This document shows positions 17,370-25,327 of a DNA stretch of 64,000 bases, piece by piece; position 1 is the first letter of the stretch; each line of letters starts with the position of its first letter. The DNA comes from Acanthopleuribacter pedis (lineage in GTDB: Bacteria > Acidobacteriota > Holophagae > Acanthopleuribacterales > Acanthopleuribacteraceae): contig NZ_JAFREP010000023.1 in the NCBI RefSeq assembly GCF_017377855.1, positions 62,001 through 126,000 on the forward strand, read 5' to 3'. A program made the translations under genes and the position numbers. The notes below the pieces were generated by a model. The model searched no databases. It saw only the letters and a program-made list of their open reading frames with translations, and was not told the DNA's origin.

Positions 17370-18357
17370 TAAGCACTCCGCTTTGACCGAATTCCAACGC
17401 TGAGGCGAGGGATGGGTACTGAAATATACGCTTAACCATGTCGCTCGCCCCATGCCCACGCTTCAGATGGACATCAAAAACGATTCGTTATCCGCGCCAA
17501 AGGGGGCGTCGACGCATATTCTCGGTACTCTAGCAGTTCCAAGTGATCGAAACAAAAAATCCAGGTGCGCCCCTTCACAAAAGGCAAAAAGTGAACATCG
17601 GCCCACTGTCCCCCGAACAGGACAGCCCCCGGGCCAAACCACCGGTCATCCTTCAATACGCATGCCGCGAACCCCACCTAGCCCGCATTTCTCACAAGGA
17701 ATTCTGCTACGGGGCAACCCATGCGATGACGAGGGTTTGCCTTCCGCGCGGCGGGGGGCCGCATTACTCGGTCGAGCCGCCTTCGCCTCAGCAGCTACGC
17801 CGATTGGTCGGCCCCGCGAAAGGTCGGACCCACACGCCGTCTCTCGGTCGTCATCTTCGTACGCACAAGGCGTTCAGCTTCTCGCGACGAATCCTTGTGA
17901 GAAATGCGGGCTAGCACATCGCAAGCCTCGGACCTCGCCGCGGGGCGCCTATTTTTTGTTCGGCTCACAAAAACGCGGTAACCGAGCGCCGAGAAGCGCG
18001 TTCCGCGATTTTGACCGCCCCCTTCAACGATCGCCGACAAAAACCGCGGCCTCAACCGCGACGCGCCCACCGTCCCCCGGAGGCGACAATCGCCCTCAAA
18101 CCAGGACACTTCAATGCTTAAAATGTTTCAAATACAAGATAAAGTAGGGTTCGATTCAAACAACACAACATGAAGCCTAGAAAACCGTTTCAAACCAAGA
18201 TTTTAAAAACAAAGATCGGATTTTTTCTTGCCGCGCTAGACATTGCCCTTTAGTATGTTTTACGGGCCCTTTTACCCCATACCCATTGAAGTGTGACGGT
18301 GAACGTACTTTTTGTCCGCCCCTGCTGTCCAGGATATTTCGCGACGCCGAGGTCGAA
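17370..18357. other. Long spacer between the TonB receptor and cheD
   Basis: Nearly 1 kb without a convincing gene. It holds a full family-1 repeat (17678-17914). To its left, a 67-codon reverse frame starting GTG at 17677 (GFAACVLKDDRWFGPGAVLFGG...) looks faintly protein-like but has no recognisable family and begins exactly at the repeat edge. To its right, 17930-18280 shows nothing I can name. Confidence 0.45.
17678..17914 (+). repeat. Family-1 repeat, copy B (MITE-like)
   Basis: 237 bp with terminal inverted repeats: left CTAGCCCGCATTTCTCAC, right GTGAGAAATGCGGGCTAG. Both tips are flanked by TA, as expected for a mariner/IS630-type non-autonomous element. The interior contains CGCATTACTCGGTCGAGCCGCC and CTCTCGGTCGTCATCTTCGTAC, shared with the other copies. 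There is no coding capacity. Confidence 0.85.
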
Positions 18358-18885
18358 GTGAAGCAATACCAGTGCACCCGACGAGAACCTGACTCCAGCT
18401 TTGTGAAGCCGGGTTTCGGGCTGGTGCCCCACGTGAGCGAGCGCTTGTGGACAGTCGTCGGCGCCTCGGTCGTGGTGACACTCCACGATCACGCGCGCAC
18501 CCTTGGCGGCATGAACCATTACTTCCGCCCCATTCGCGTCGCAGGCCAACCCGCCACCTCGATTTACGCGGCCCCGGCCCTCGCCTGGCTGATTCGCCAA
18601 TTTTTGCAAGCGGGCTCACGGCGCGAGGATTTAGAAGCACAAATCTTCGGCGGTGCTGAAAACCGCAATGCGGCCGATTATGAGCCCGGGCTGGGCAACG
18701 AAAATGTGCGGGCCGGTCGGGAAATTCTGCAACAACAAGGTATTGAAATTGGTACTATGGATGTCGGTGGTTTCCGCGGTCGAAAAATTGTTTTTAATTG
18801 TCGCACCGGCGAATCGATCGTCGCTCGTGTGGACCGAATCAGGAGTTCGGACTGGTATCCCCGTCTAGGACGGCCCAGCACCTAA
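18358..18885 (+). CDS. cheD: CheD-family chemoreceptor deamidase, catalytic Cys replaced
   Basis: CheD deamidates glutamines on chemoreceptors and, in some bacteria, stimulates CheC. The 175-residue protein is full length. The active-site block reads LWTVVGASVVVTLHD, where active family members have a GSC motif with the nucleophilic Cys; the codon here is TCG (Ser37). The following GGMNHYF retains the catalytic-type His (His54), and the C-terminal part (DVGGFRGRKIVFNCRTGE) is typical CheD. I prefer the GTG at 18358 with GAGG just upstream; a TTG at 18286 would add 24 residues. It is first in a cheD-cheR-cheB operon. Either deamidation is lost or Ser works; the regulatory role may remain. Confidence 0.85.
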   Translation: MKQYQCTRREPDSSFVKPGFGLVPHVSERLWTVVGASVVVTLHDHARTLGGMNHYFRPIRVAGQPATSIYAAPALAWLIRQFLQAGSRREDLEAQIFGGAENRNAADYEPGLGNENVRAGREILQQQGIEIGTMDVGGFRGRKIVFNCRTGESIVARVDRIRSSDWYPRLGRPST

Positions 18886-18903
18886 CCCTTCGAAGGTAGG
18901 CCC

Positions 18904-19770
18904 GTGATCGAACAGAACTTTTTGAGAGAGTTCAACCTTGAGCGCAGCATGGACATCAGCGACGCGGAATTCGCGCTATTCCGCGACCTCATCTACAAAA
19001 ACTTCGGCATTCACTTAACCGACGAAAAACGTTCGCTGCTCGTACGTCGCCTTCAACAATTGTTGCGCATCAACAAATTCAGAAACTTCGGCGAGTACTA
19101 CGACTATTTGCGCACGCACCCCTCGGACGAAAACTTCACCGAACTGGTCAATCGCATCACCACCAACTACACCTTCTTTAACCGCGAGCCCGACCACTTC
19201 ACCTTTTTTACCCGCCATTGTCTGCCCGAAATTCGCACCCAATTGATCGCACAAAACTCGCGAGACTTGCGTGTATGGTGCGCGGCCTCTTCCACCGGCG
19301 AAGAACCGTACATGCTGGTGATGTTGATGATGGAGTTTTTTAAAAATGAATACCCCATGTGGGATGCGGGCGTATTGGCGACGGACCTGTCTCGTCAAGC
19401 GCTAACCACTGCCGCGCAAGGTCGTTACAAGGCCGATCAGGTCGACATGCTGCCCAAAACCTTTCTTTTAAATTATTTCCTGAAACAATCCGAAAAGGAA
19501 TATGAGGTGAATCCACGGGTTAAACGCGAGGTAACCTACCGTCGCTTCAATCTGATTAACAAGGTTTACCCCTTCAGAAAGCCGTTTGACGTCATTTTCT
19601 GCCGCAATGTCATGATTTATTTCGATGAAGCAACCAAAGCCCAGGTTTCCGACAAACTGTACGAAAGCCTAAAGCCGGGCGGCTATCTGTTTATCGGCCA
19701 CTCGGAAACGCTAACTCGAATCAATAATCGATTTAACTACGTCAAGCCGGCTGTCTATCGAAAACCCTAG
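18904..19770 (+). CDS. cheR: Chemotaxis protein methyltransferase CheR
   Basis: Methylates glutamates on chemoreceptors using S-adenosylmethionine. The 288-residue protein has the CheR N-terminal helical domain (about 1-90, ISDAEFALFRDLIYKNFGI) and the Rossmann-type catalytic domain with ITTNYTFFNREPDHF, WCAASSTGEEPYML, VIFCRNVMIYF and GGYLFIGHSETL. The GTG start at 18904 is 18 bases after the cheD stop. It lies directly before cheB, so receptor methylation and demethylation are co-expressed. No CheA, CheW or receptor gene is within the window. Confidence 0.95.
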   Translation: MIEQNFLREFNLERSMDISDAEFALFRDLIYKNFGIHLTDEKRSLLVRRLQQLLRINKFRNFGEYYDYLRTHPSDENFTELVNRITTNYTFFNREPDHFTFFTRHCLPEIRTQLIAQNSRDLRVWCAASSTGEEPYMLVMLMMEFFKNEYPMWDAGVLATDLSRQALTTAAQGRYKADQVDMLPKTFLLNYFLKQSEKEYEVNPRVKREVTYRRFNLINKVYPFRKPFDVIFCRNVMIYFDEATKAQVSDKLYESLKPGGYLFIGHSETLTRINNRFNYVKPAVYRKP

Positions 19771-19780
19771 CGAGGTGTTC

Positions 19781-20854
19781 ATGGCGATACGTAAGGTCAA
19801 AGTGCTGGTGGTGGACGACTCCGCCTTGGTTCGCCAGCTTCTCCTCGAGGGCTTGAGCCGCGACCCAGGCATTGAGGTCGTAGGAACCGCCGCCGACCCC
19901 TTCGTGGCCCGGGACAAAATCGTCAGTTTGCAACCGGACGTCCTCACCCTCGACGTAGAAATGCCGCGGATGGACGGGGTCGAATTTCTGCGCCGTTTCA
20001 TGCCTCAGTACCCACTGCCGGTGGTTATGGTCAGCGCGCTCACCAAAAAAGGCGGACAAATCACGCTGGATGCCTTGGAAGCCGGCGCGGTCGAGGTGGT
20101 TACCAAACCCGCCTCCAACTTACATGACGGCCTCAACGCCATGATGCAAGAGCTGCGCACCAAGGTGAAAATCGCTTCAACCGTGGATGTCAGCCGTTGG
20201 AAAGAATACCGCGGCAGCAAGCTTCGCTCCCCCGCCGCGGCCGGCCAACCCAAAAAAGCGCTGGCGGTCTCTACCGACAAGGTCATCGCCATCGGCGCCA
20301 GCACCGGCGGCACCGAGGCGATTCGCGAAATTCTGGTCAACCTTCCGCCCGACACACCCGGTATTGTCATTGTCCAGCACATGCCGCCCGGTTTCACCGA
20401 AATGTTTGCAGGTCGCCTAAACCAACAATCGTCCCTGGTGGTCAAAGAAGCCAAGGATGGTGACCGTGTCTTGGCAGGCCAAGCGCTGATCGCACCGGGT
20501 GATCGCCACATGCGCGTACGCCGCACCGGGGGAATCTACCAAGTTCGCTGCGCCGAGGGCGAACCGGTTTGCGGCCATTGTCCTTCGGTCGAGGTGTTGA
20601 TGAACTCGGTCGCCGAACAGGTTGCGGCCAACAGCATCGGCGTCATTTTGACCGGAATGGGCCGTGACGGCGCCCAAGGCATGCTGCACCTTCGCCATGC
20701 CGGTGGCAAAACCATCGGCCAAGACGAAGCCTCCTGTGTCGTTTACGGCATGCCGCAAGAGGCGTTTAACGTCGGCGCGGTCGAGCGCCAACTCCCACTC
20801 CACCGCATTGCCGAAGAAATCACCCGCATGGTGAAAATCCTGGAGAAACGCTAA
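19781..20854 (+). CDS. cheB: Chemotaxis response regulator methylesterase CheB
   Basis: Removes methyl groups from chemoreceptors when phosphorylated. The 357-residue protein begins with a receiver domain (VLVVDDSALVRQLL; phospho-acceptor Asp in DVLTLDVEMPRMDG) and ends with the methylesterase domain bearing the Ser-His-Asp triad: AIGASTGGTEAI, QHMPPGFT and TGMGRDGAQGM. The ATG at 19781 follows GAGGTG; it begins 10 bases after cheR. Its TAA stop is immediately followed by the tip of a family-1 repeat (CCCGCAATTC), which fills the whole gap to the convergent Mrp gene. Confidence 0.96.
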   Translation: MAIRKVKVLVVDDSALVRQLLLEGLSRDPGIEVVGTAADPFVARDKIVSLQPDVLTLDVEMPRMDGVEFLRRFMPQYPLPVVMVSALTKKGGQITLDALEAGAVEVVTKPASNLHDGLNAMMQELRTKVKIASTVDVSRWKEYRGSKLRSPAAAGQPKKALAVSTDKVIAIGASTGGTEAIREILVNLPPDTPGIVIVQHMPPGFTEMFAGRLNQQSSLVVKEAKDGDRVLAGQALIAPGDRHMRVRRTGGIYQVRCAEGEPVCGHCPSVEVLMNSVAEQVAANSIGVILTGMGRDGAQGMLHLRHAGGKTIGQDEASCVVYGMPQEAFNVGAVERQLPLHRIAEEITRMVKILEKR

Positions 20855-21139
20855 CCCGCAATTCTCACAAGGATTCGTCGCGAGAAGCTGAACGCCTTGT
20901 GAGCACGAAGATGACGACCGAGAGACGGCACCGGGGTCCGACCCTTCGCGGGGCCGACCTTTCGCGGGCTCAACCAATCGGCGTAGCAGCTGAGGCGAAG
21001 GTGGCTCGACCGAGTAAGGTGGCTCGACCGAGTAAGGTGGCTCGACCGAGTAAGGCGGCCGGCCGCCCCGCGGAAGGCCGCCCCTCGTCATCGCATGGGT
21101 TGCCCCGTAGCAGCATTCCTTGTGAGAATTGCGGGCTAA
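20851..21139 (-). repeat. Family-1 repeat, copy C, between convergent stop codons
   Basis: 289 bp. The tips read CCCGCAATTCTCAC and GTGAGAATTGCGGG: both differ from the consensus CATTTC by the same change, so complementarity is kept. The interior is in reverse orientation relative to copy B. It contains three tandem 18-bp units (GTGGCTCGACCGAGTAAG) at 21001-21054 where other copies have one. The cheB stop and the Mrp stop abut its two ends. Confidence 0.88.
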
Positions 21140-22317
21140 CCCGGGGCGCCCAAGGCGCGCAGATATGGAAAGCTAAAAATCCCGCTTTTGTGGCCGTCGC
21201 TAAACACGGGGGCTAGCCCGTAACGGCCGACGCTTTTAACCACACGCAGGGTGATGTCGCTGGGAACCGTGTCGGGATCCAACAAGGGTTCACCACTGAT
21301 CTCGTCGACGCAACGGGCGCAGGGACAGGCCAGACGCAAGGGCCGGGTCCCGATGATTTGCGTGGTGCCGTCGGCCCACATCAGCCCCAATTCATCCCGA
21401 CTCACCTGCCACAAGGCGCGCAACGGGTAACCCGCCGCCTCGCGCTGTTCCGGCGGCTCGGCCACGCGCGTGAGCCAATCGAGTTCCGCCCATTCCAAGG
21501 ACCAAGCGCCCAACACATCGAGATCGTCGAGGCCGGCATGTACCTTATCCACAATCGCGTTCATCGCTTGCACCGATGCAGAGGCGGACCGCGCTAACAC
21601 AAAGGGAACACCGGCATCACCGGAATCACAGATAACGGAATCAATCGGCAGCGCGCCCAAAAACGGAAAGCCGAGTTGCTCGGCGACGGCCTCGGCGGCA
21701 CCTTTCCCAAAGAGGTCGTCTTCATAACCACAACCCGTGCAGCTCAAGAAACTCATGTTCTCGACAAAACCGAGAATGGGCACATTGAGATCACGGAAGG
21801 CCCGCACACCGCGCACGGTGTCCAGCAAACTCAGTTCTTGGGGCGTGCTGACCACGATCACCCCGCTGGGGGGGTCTGCCTGGGCGGTGGTCAGCAAAGC
21901 GTCGCCGGTACCCGGCGGCATGTCAATCAGCAAAATGTCCAATTCCGGCCAAAGCACCTGACTGTAGAATTGGGACAACATGTTGTGAACCATGGCGCCG
22001 CGCCAAATCAGCGGAGTTTGCTTGTTGGCGATGTTCCCCATCGAAATAAAATGGATGCCGTGTGCCTTGAGGGGGTGAATGGTATTGGGTTCCGGTCCCG
22101 GATCAGGCCAATCCGCATTGCCCAGCAGCAAGGTGGCACTGGGTCCGTGAATGTCGGCGTCAAGCAAACCCACACGCAAACCTCGTTGCGCCAAACCCAC
22201 GGCGAGATTCACACTCACGGTTGATTTACCGACACCACCCTTGGCCGAATGCACGGCGACCACGGCATGGGCGTTGGTTCGGGTCTGTACGGTTTTTTGT
22301 TCAGGTGATGTGGTCAC
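21136..22317 (-). CDS. Mrp/NBP35-type P-loop ATPase with C-terminal DUF971 domain
   Basis: This 393-residue protein is likely an iron-sulfur cluster carrier or assembly ATPase. The deviant Walker A is SAKGGVGKST (about 25-34); it also has LDADIHGPS, DMPPGTGDALL, and a CxxC motif (SCTGCGY) that could bridge a cluster. The last 95 residues form a DUF971 domain (LRLACPCARCVDEISGEPLL... GLAPVFSDGHKSGIFSFPYLRAL), a fusion known in some Mrp proteins. The GTG start at 22317 follows GGAGGT and lies one base past the stop of the upstream Mrp gene. It is the second of two tandem Mrp paralogues. Confidence 0.9.
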   Translation of the reverse strand: MTTSPEQKTVQTRTNAHAVVAVHSAKGGVGKSTVSVNLAVGLAQRGLRVGLLDADIHGPSATLLLGNADWPDPGPEPNTIHPLKAHGIHFISMGNIANKQTPLIWRGAMVHNMLSQFYSQVLWPELDILLIDMPPGTGDALLTTAQADPPSGVIVVSTPQELSLLDTVRGVRAFRDLNVPILGFVENMSFLSCTGCGYEDDLFGKGAAEAVAEQLGFPFLGALPIDSVICDSGDAGVPFVLARSASASVQAMNAIVDKVHAGLDDLDVLGAWSLEWAELDWLTRVAEPPEQREAAGYPLRALWQVSRDELGLMWADGTTQIIGTRPLRLACPCARCVDEISGEPLLDPDTVPSDITLRVVKSVGRYGLAPVFSDGHKSGIFSFPYLRALGAPG

Positions 22318-22318
22318 G

Positions 22319-23413
22319 TTACACCTCCATCGCGTCGGGTCCGCCCACCGCAAAACGCGGCTCGGCCACGACCAAGCGTCCGATCAAACGGGCACTAACA
22401 TCTCGAAACGCGGCGGCAAGGGTGGCTACCCCGGGCTCCGCGGCGTCGGTTTGGGCGCGCAGCATCAGCGGCTCGCCGCTCCCCAGCGCGGAGGGTACCC
22501 GGCGCGACATAGGCACTTCTCCCAAAAACGGGATTTCGTATCGCTTAGCCAAGCGTTTGCCACCGTCACGACCGAAAACATAGGTTCGTTCGTCACAACA
22601 GGGGCAGGCATAGTAGCTCATGTTCTCAACCAATCCCAACACGGGCACGCCCACATCCTTGAACATTTCCAAGCCGCGCATCACGTCGCGCAGTGCAACC
22701 TTTTGCGGCGTGGTAACCAAGGCGGCCCCGGCCATGGGCGCCAATTGGGTCAGGCTCAGTTGCACGTCCCCGGTACCCGGGGGTAAATCAAGCAGGAGGT
22801 AATCCAAGGTGCCCCAATCCACCCCGAAGAGGAATTGCGACAGCATTTTGTGTAACATGGGTCCGCGCCAACTCAAGGCTTGGTGACGCGCCATAAGGAA
22901 CCCCATCGAAACCATTTTGATGCCGTAAACGTCGACAGGAACCAATTTCTTTTCGCGGTTGGCAACCATTTGCTCTTCAACCCCAAACATGGCGGGCACG
23001 CTGGGTCCATATAGATCGCAATCCAAGATGCCAACCCGTGCACCGGCTTGCTGCAAAGCCATCGCCGTGTTAACGGTCACGGTCGATTTACCGACACCAC
23101 CTTTACCGCTGGCAATCGCGATCAGATTGGCGACGCCGGGAATTTTCTGTTTGCCCGGCACCGGCACGGCTTTAACCGTCTGGGAAAAGGAGAGCCGCGG
23201 CGGTTTCGTGGTGAACGTACGCACCCGCGCTTCGACCGCGGCACGTAAAGCCGCTTCACCCAAGAGTGAGGGATACGGCAGATCAAGCGTTACGCGCACT
23301 TCATCGTCGCGTTCCTCCGCGCAAACCAGCGAGCCCTGATCACCCAAGGACCATTCGGTTAACGGATCAATCACCGCGGCTAATGTTTCGTGAAGTGTGT
23401 TTTCCTGGGACAC
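22319..23413 (-). CDS. mrp: Mrp/ApbC-type iron-sulfur carrier ATPase
   Basis: This 364-residue protein has an N-terminal segment of about 80 residues resembling the DUF59/MIP18 domain common in Mrp, followed by the P-loop domain: ASGKGGVGKST, LDCDLYGPSVPAMFG, DLPPGTGDVQLSL and ENMSYYACPCCDE, whose CPCC supplies the cluster-binding cysteines. It is expected to transfer Fe-S clusters to apoproteins. The start is GTG with AGGGGG upstream. The next Mrp gene begins one base after its stop, so the two are co-translated and could form heterodimers, as eukaryotic Nbp35/Cfd1 do; that is inference. Confidence 0.93.
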   Translation of the reverse strand: MSQENTLHETLAAVIDPLTEWSLGDQGSLVCAEERDDEVRVTLDLPYPSLLGEAALRAAVEARVRTFTTKPPRLSFSQTVKAVPVPGKQKIPGVANLIAIASGKGGVGKSTVTVNTAMALQQAGARVGILDCDLYGPSVPAMFGVEEQMVANREKKLVPVDVYGIKMVSMGFLMARHQALSWRGPMLHKMLSQFLFGVDWGTLDYLLLDLPPGTGDVQLSLTQLAPMAGAALVTTPQKVALRDVMRGLEMFKDVGVPVLGLVENMSYYACPCCDERTYVFGRDGGKRLAKRYEIPFLGEVPMSRRVPSALGSGEPLMLRAQTDAAEPGVATLAAAFRDVSARLIGRLVVAEPRFAVGGPDAMEV

Positions 23414-23702
23414 CTATTCCCCCTTCGCCCAAGCGACCGTTGCGAGGCGACGGTCGCCGGCCGGCCAAAAAACCCGGCCGTCATTCGCGCCCCGATCATA
23501 CCGAAAAAGCCGGGAACATGTCGTATTTTTGAAGCGGTCGTTCGATTGGGCGGAAGCCGGCGAAACCCCGATGTCCTGCACCAAACCCGCCGGGCGACCA
23601 AGCGATCCGCGGGCAAACCCGCGTCATCAAGGCCTCGACGTCGATCCGGCCACCGCGTTTGCAGAGAATCCCGGCGCGCGCCGGGGCGCAATAACGCGGC
23701 GA

Positions 23703-25046
23703 TCAATCCGCTTGGCTTGTCTTTTCCCCGGCAGAATCCCCGGCTTTGCGAACCAGGACATTGCGGTTATCCACGCCGTCAATCTGGGTCAGGTAATGAG
23801 CAACCTTGGTCTGAAAGGCACCCCGCAATTCTTGTGGGACCGGCGTACTGGGTGGGAACTTCTGCGCCAGTGGATCGACATAGCGGCCGTTGCGTTTCAT
23901 GCCGAAGTGCAGGTGGTAACCGGTGGCGTAACCGGTTTTGCCGACATAACCAATCACCTCACCCTGCTTGACACGGGAGCCAACATGGACGCCCTTGGCG
24001 ATTTTGTTGAGATGAAAATATTGGGTCAAAATTTTGTTGCGGTGCTTAATTTCAACGGCAATCCCGGCGCCACCGTAGCGACCGGCACGGACAACCCGAC
24101 CGGAGGCAACCGCCATCACCGGGGTGTTGCGCGGCGCACCATAGTCAACCCCGTTGTGGGGACGGCGCCGTTTCAGCACGGGATGAAAGCGATTTTTATT
24201 GAAGCGCGAGGTAACGCGCTGCAACTTCAGCGGCGAGCGCATCATTTCACGGACAAGCGACTTGCCCTCGGAATTATAGTAACCTAGTTCACCATCACCC
24301 GCGTCAAAAGCAAATGCGTCATAGGTATCAAATGCACCCTGGTAACGGGCGGCCAAAATCTCGCCGTATTCGAGAAAATGGACACCGTCATCGTTGCGAA
24401 CGTACTTGGCTTCGACCAACATATCGAAGTGATCGCCTTGACGGGGATCCTTGTAAAAGTCGATATCCCAGGCGAATACCTTAGCAAGTTTACCGGCCAG
24501 CACGGCGGTTTGCGGCTCTTCAGCCAAGGCACCAAACAAACTAATGTCAATGGTGCCACGCACGGTTTTGGTTTCGGTAAAGGTTTCAATCTCGCGACGT
24601 TGTAAAACGGCCTCGGTGTCCAGATCGTTAATGTCGTATATCTCAACAGGCGATACTTTTAATGTAAAGGCGGCGAGTCGGCCGTCCTCATGAAAACCCA
24701 CTTCCCACATATGCTCGGGGTGAGATTTCCGAAAGTTATAAACGGGCGTCAGCAAGTCGATAATGCGGTGAATGTCGCCGCCCTCGACACCCTGTTGCTG
24801 AAGTTGGGTGTAAATTAACGTCCGTCCAAAAGCACCGCGTTTCCAGGTCAACAAGGAACGGGGATCAACCACCTCGGGCTCAACCGGGACCGGCACCGCG
24901 ACAACGGGAACCGGTTCAGGCACCGCAACTTCTTTTGGTTCCGGGCTCTGAAAAACAACAGCACCCAAAAAAATCAAAGACACAACAACAAAAAACAGCG
25001 CGGCAATATTACGATACTGCACTCGTTTCAGAAGCCCATTGAGCAT
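23703..25046 (-). CDS. M23-family peptidoglycan endopeptidase, membrane-anchored
   Basis: This 447-residue zinc metallopeptidase of the LytM/M23 type cleaves peptide cross-links of peptidoglycan. A single N-terminal membrane helix (IAALFFVVVSLIFLGAVVF) is followed by a Pro/Val-rich linker, a region of about 200 residues resembling the OapA/LysM-like N-terminal part of MepM-type proteins, and the catalytic domain at about 300-410. The zinc ligands are HNGVDYG and HLHFG. The ATG at 25046 follows GAGG at good spacing; a longer frame to 25091 lacks one. The catalytic motif is intact, so an active enzyme is likely. Confidence 0.9.
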   Translation of the reverse strand: MLNGLLKRVQYRNIAALFFVVVSLIFLGAVVFQSPEPKEVAVPEPVPVVAVPVPVEPEVVDPRSLLTWKRGAFGRTLIYTQLQQQGVEGGDIHRIIDLLTPVYNFRKSHPEHMWEVGFHEDGRLAAFTLKVSPVEIYDINDLDTEAVLQRREIETFTETKTVRGTIDISLFGALAEEPQTAVLAGKLAKVFAWDIDFYKDPRQGDHFDMLVEAKYVRNDDGVHFLEYGEILAARYQGAFDTYDAFAFDAGDGELGYYNSEGKSLVREMMRSPLKLQRVTSRFNKNRFHPVLKRRRPHNGVDYGAPRNTPVMAVASGRVVRAGRYGGAGIAVEIKHRNKILTQYFHLNKIAKGVHVGSRVKQGEVIGYVGKTGYATGYHLHFGMKRNGRYVDPLAQKFPPSTPVPQELRGAFQTKVAHYLTQIDGVDNRNVLVRKAGDSAGEKTSQAD

Positions 25047-25281
25047 ACATCCCTCGCGTGTTCGATAAAAAACAAAAAGATCGCAACCCAATCCATCAGA
25101 AAAGTATGGTCTTCTGGAGGCAAAAATCCGCTGACTGCCTTGGGTTACGCGGGGTTCTCATTCGCTAAACAAAACTTAGAATAGTAACATTCTGTCGTCT
25201 CAATGCCCAGCCCTAACTTGCATCAGGCCCGCCGAGGCGCTGCTTGGGTTTCATCCAAGACCTGAGCGCCGTCAAAACCAA

Positions 25282-25310
25282 AAGCGAGCCCACCTTGGGC
25301 AGGCTCGCTT
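25282..25310 (-). terminator. Rho-independent terminator of hutU
   Basis: On the reverse strand, AAGCGAGCC pairs with GGCTCGCTT around an 11-base loop and is followed by TTTGGTTTT. It lies 18 bases after the hutU stop. Confidence 0.75.
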
Positions 25311-25327
25311 CAGCTTAAACCAAACTG

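Noticed and set aside
17452..18147. 231-codon + open frame across the spacer before cheD
   Set aside because: It runs through a family-1 repeat, has Arg/Ser/Pro-rich composition typical of a GC-rich shadow frame, no ribosome site and no recognisable domain.
21001..21054. Possible CRISPR-like array
   Set aside because: The units are directly adjacent with no spacers; it is a simple tandem expansion inside a mobile repeat.
20417..21091. Reverse frame over cheB and repeat C with repeated PPYSVE words
   Set aside because: The repeated words come from the 18-bp tandem units in the repeat; the rest is antisense to cheB.
23397..24287. 296-codon + frame opposite the M23 peptidase
   Set aside because: Antisense to a peptidase with intact zinc ligands; no ribosome site or domain.
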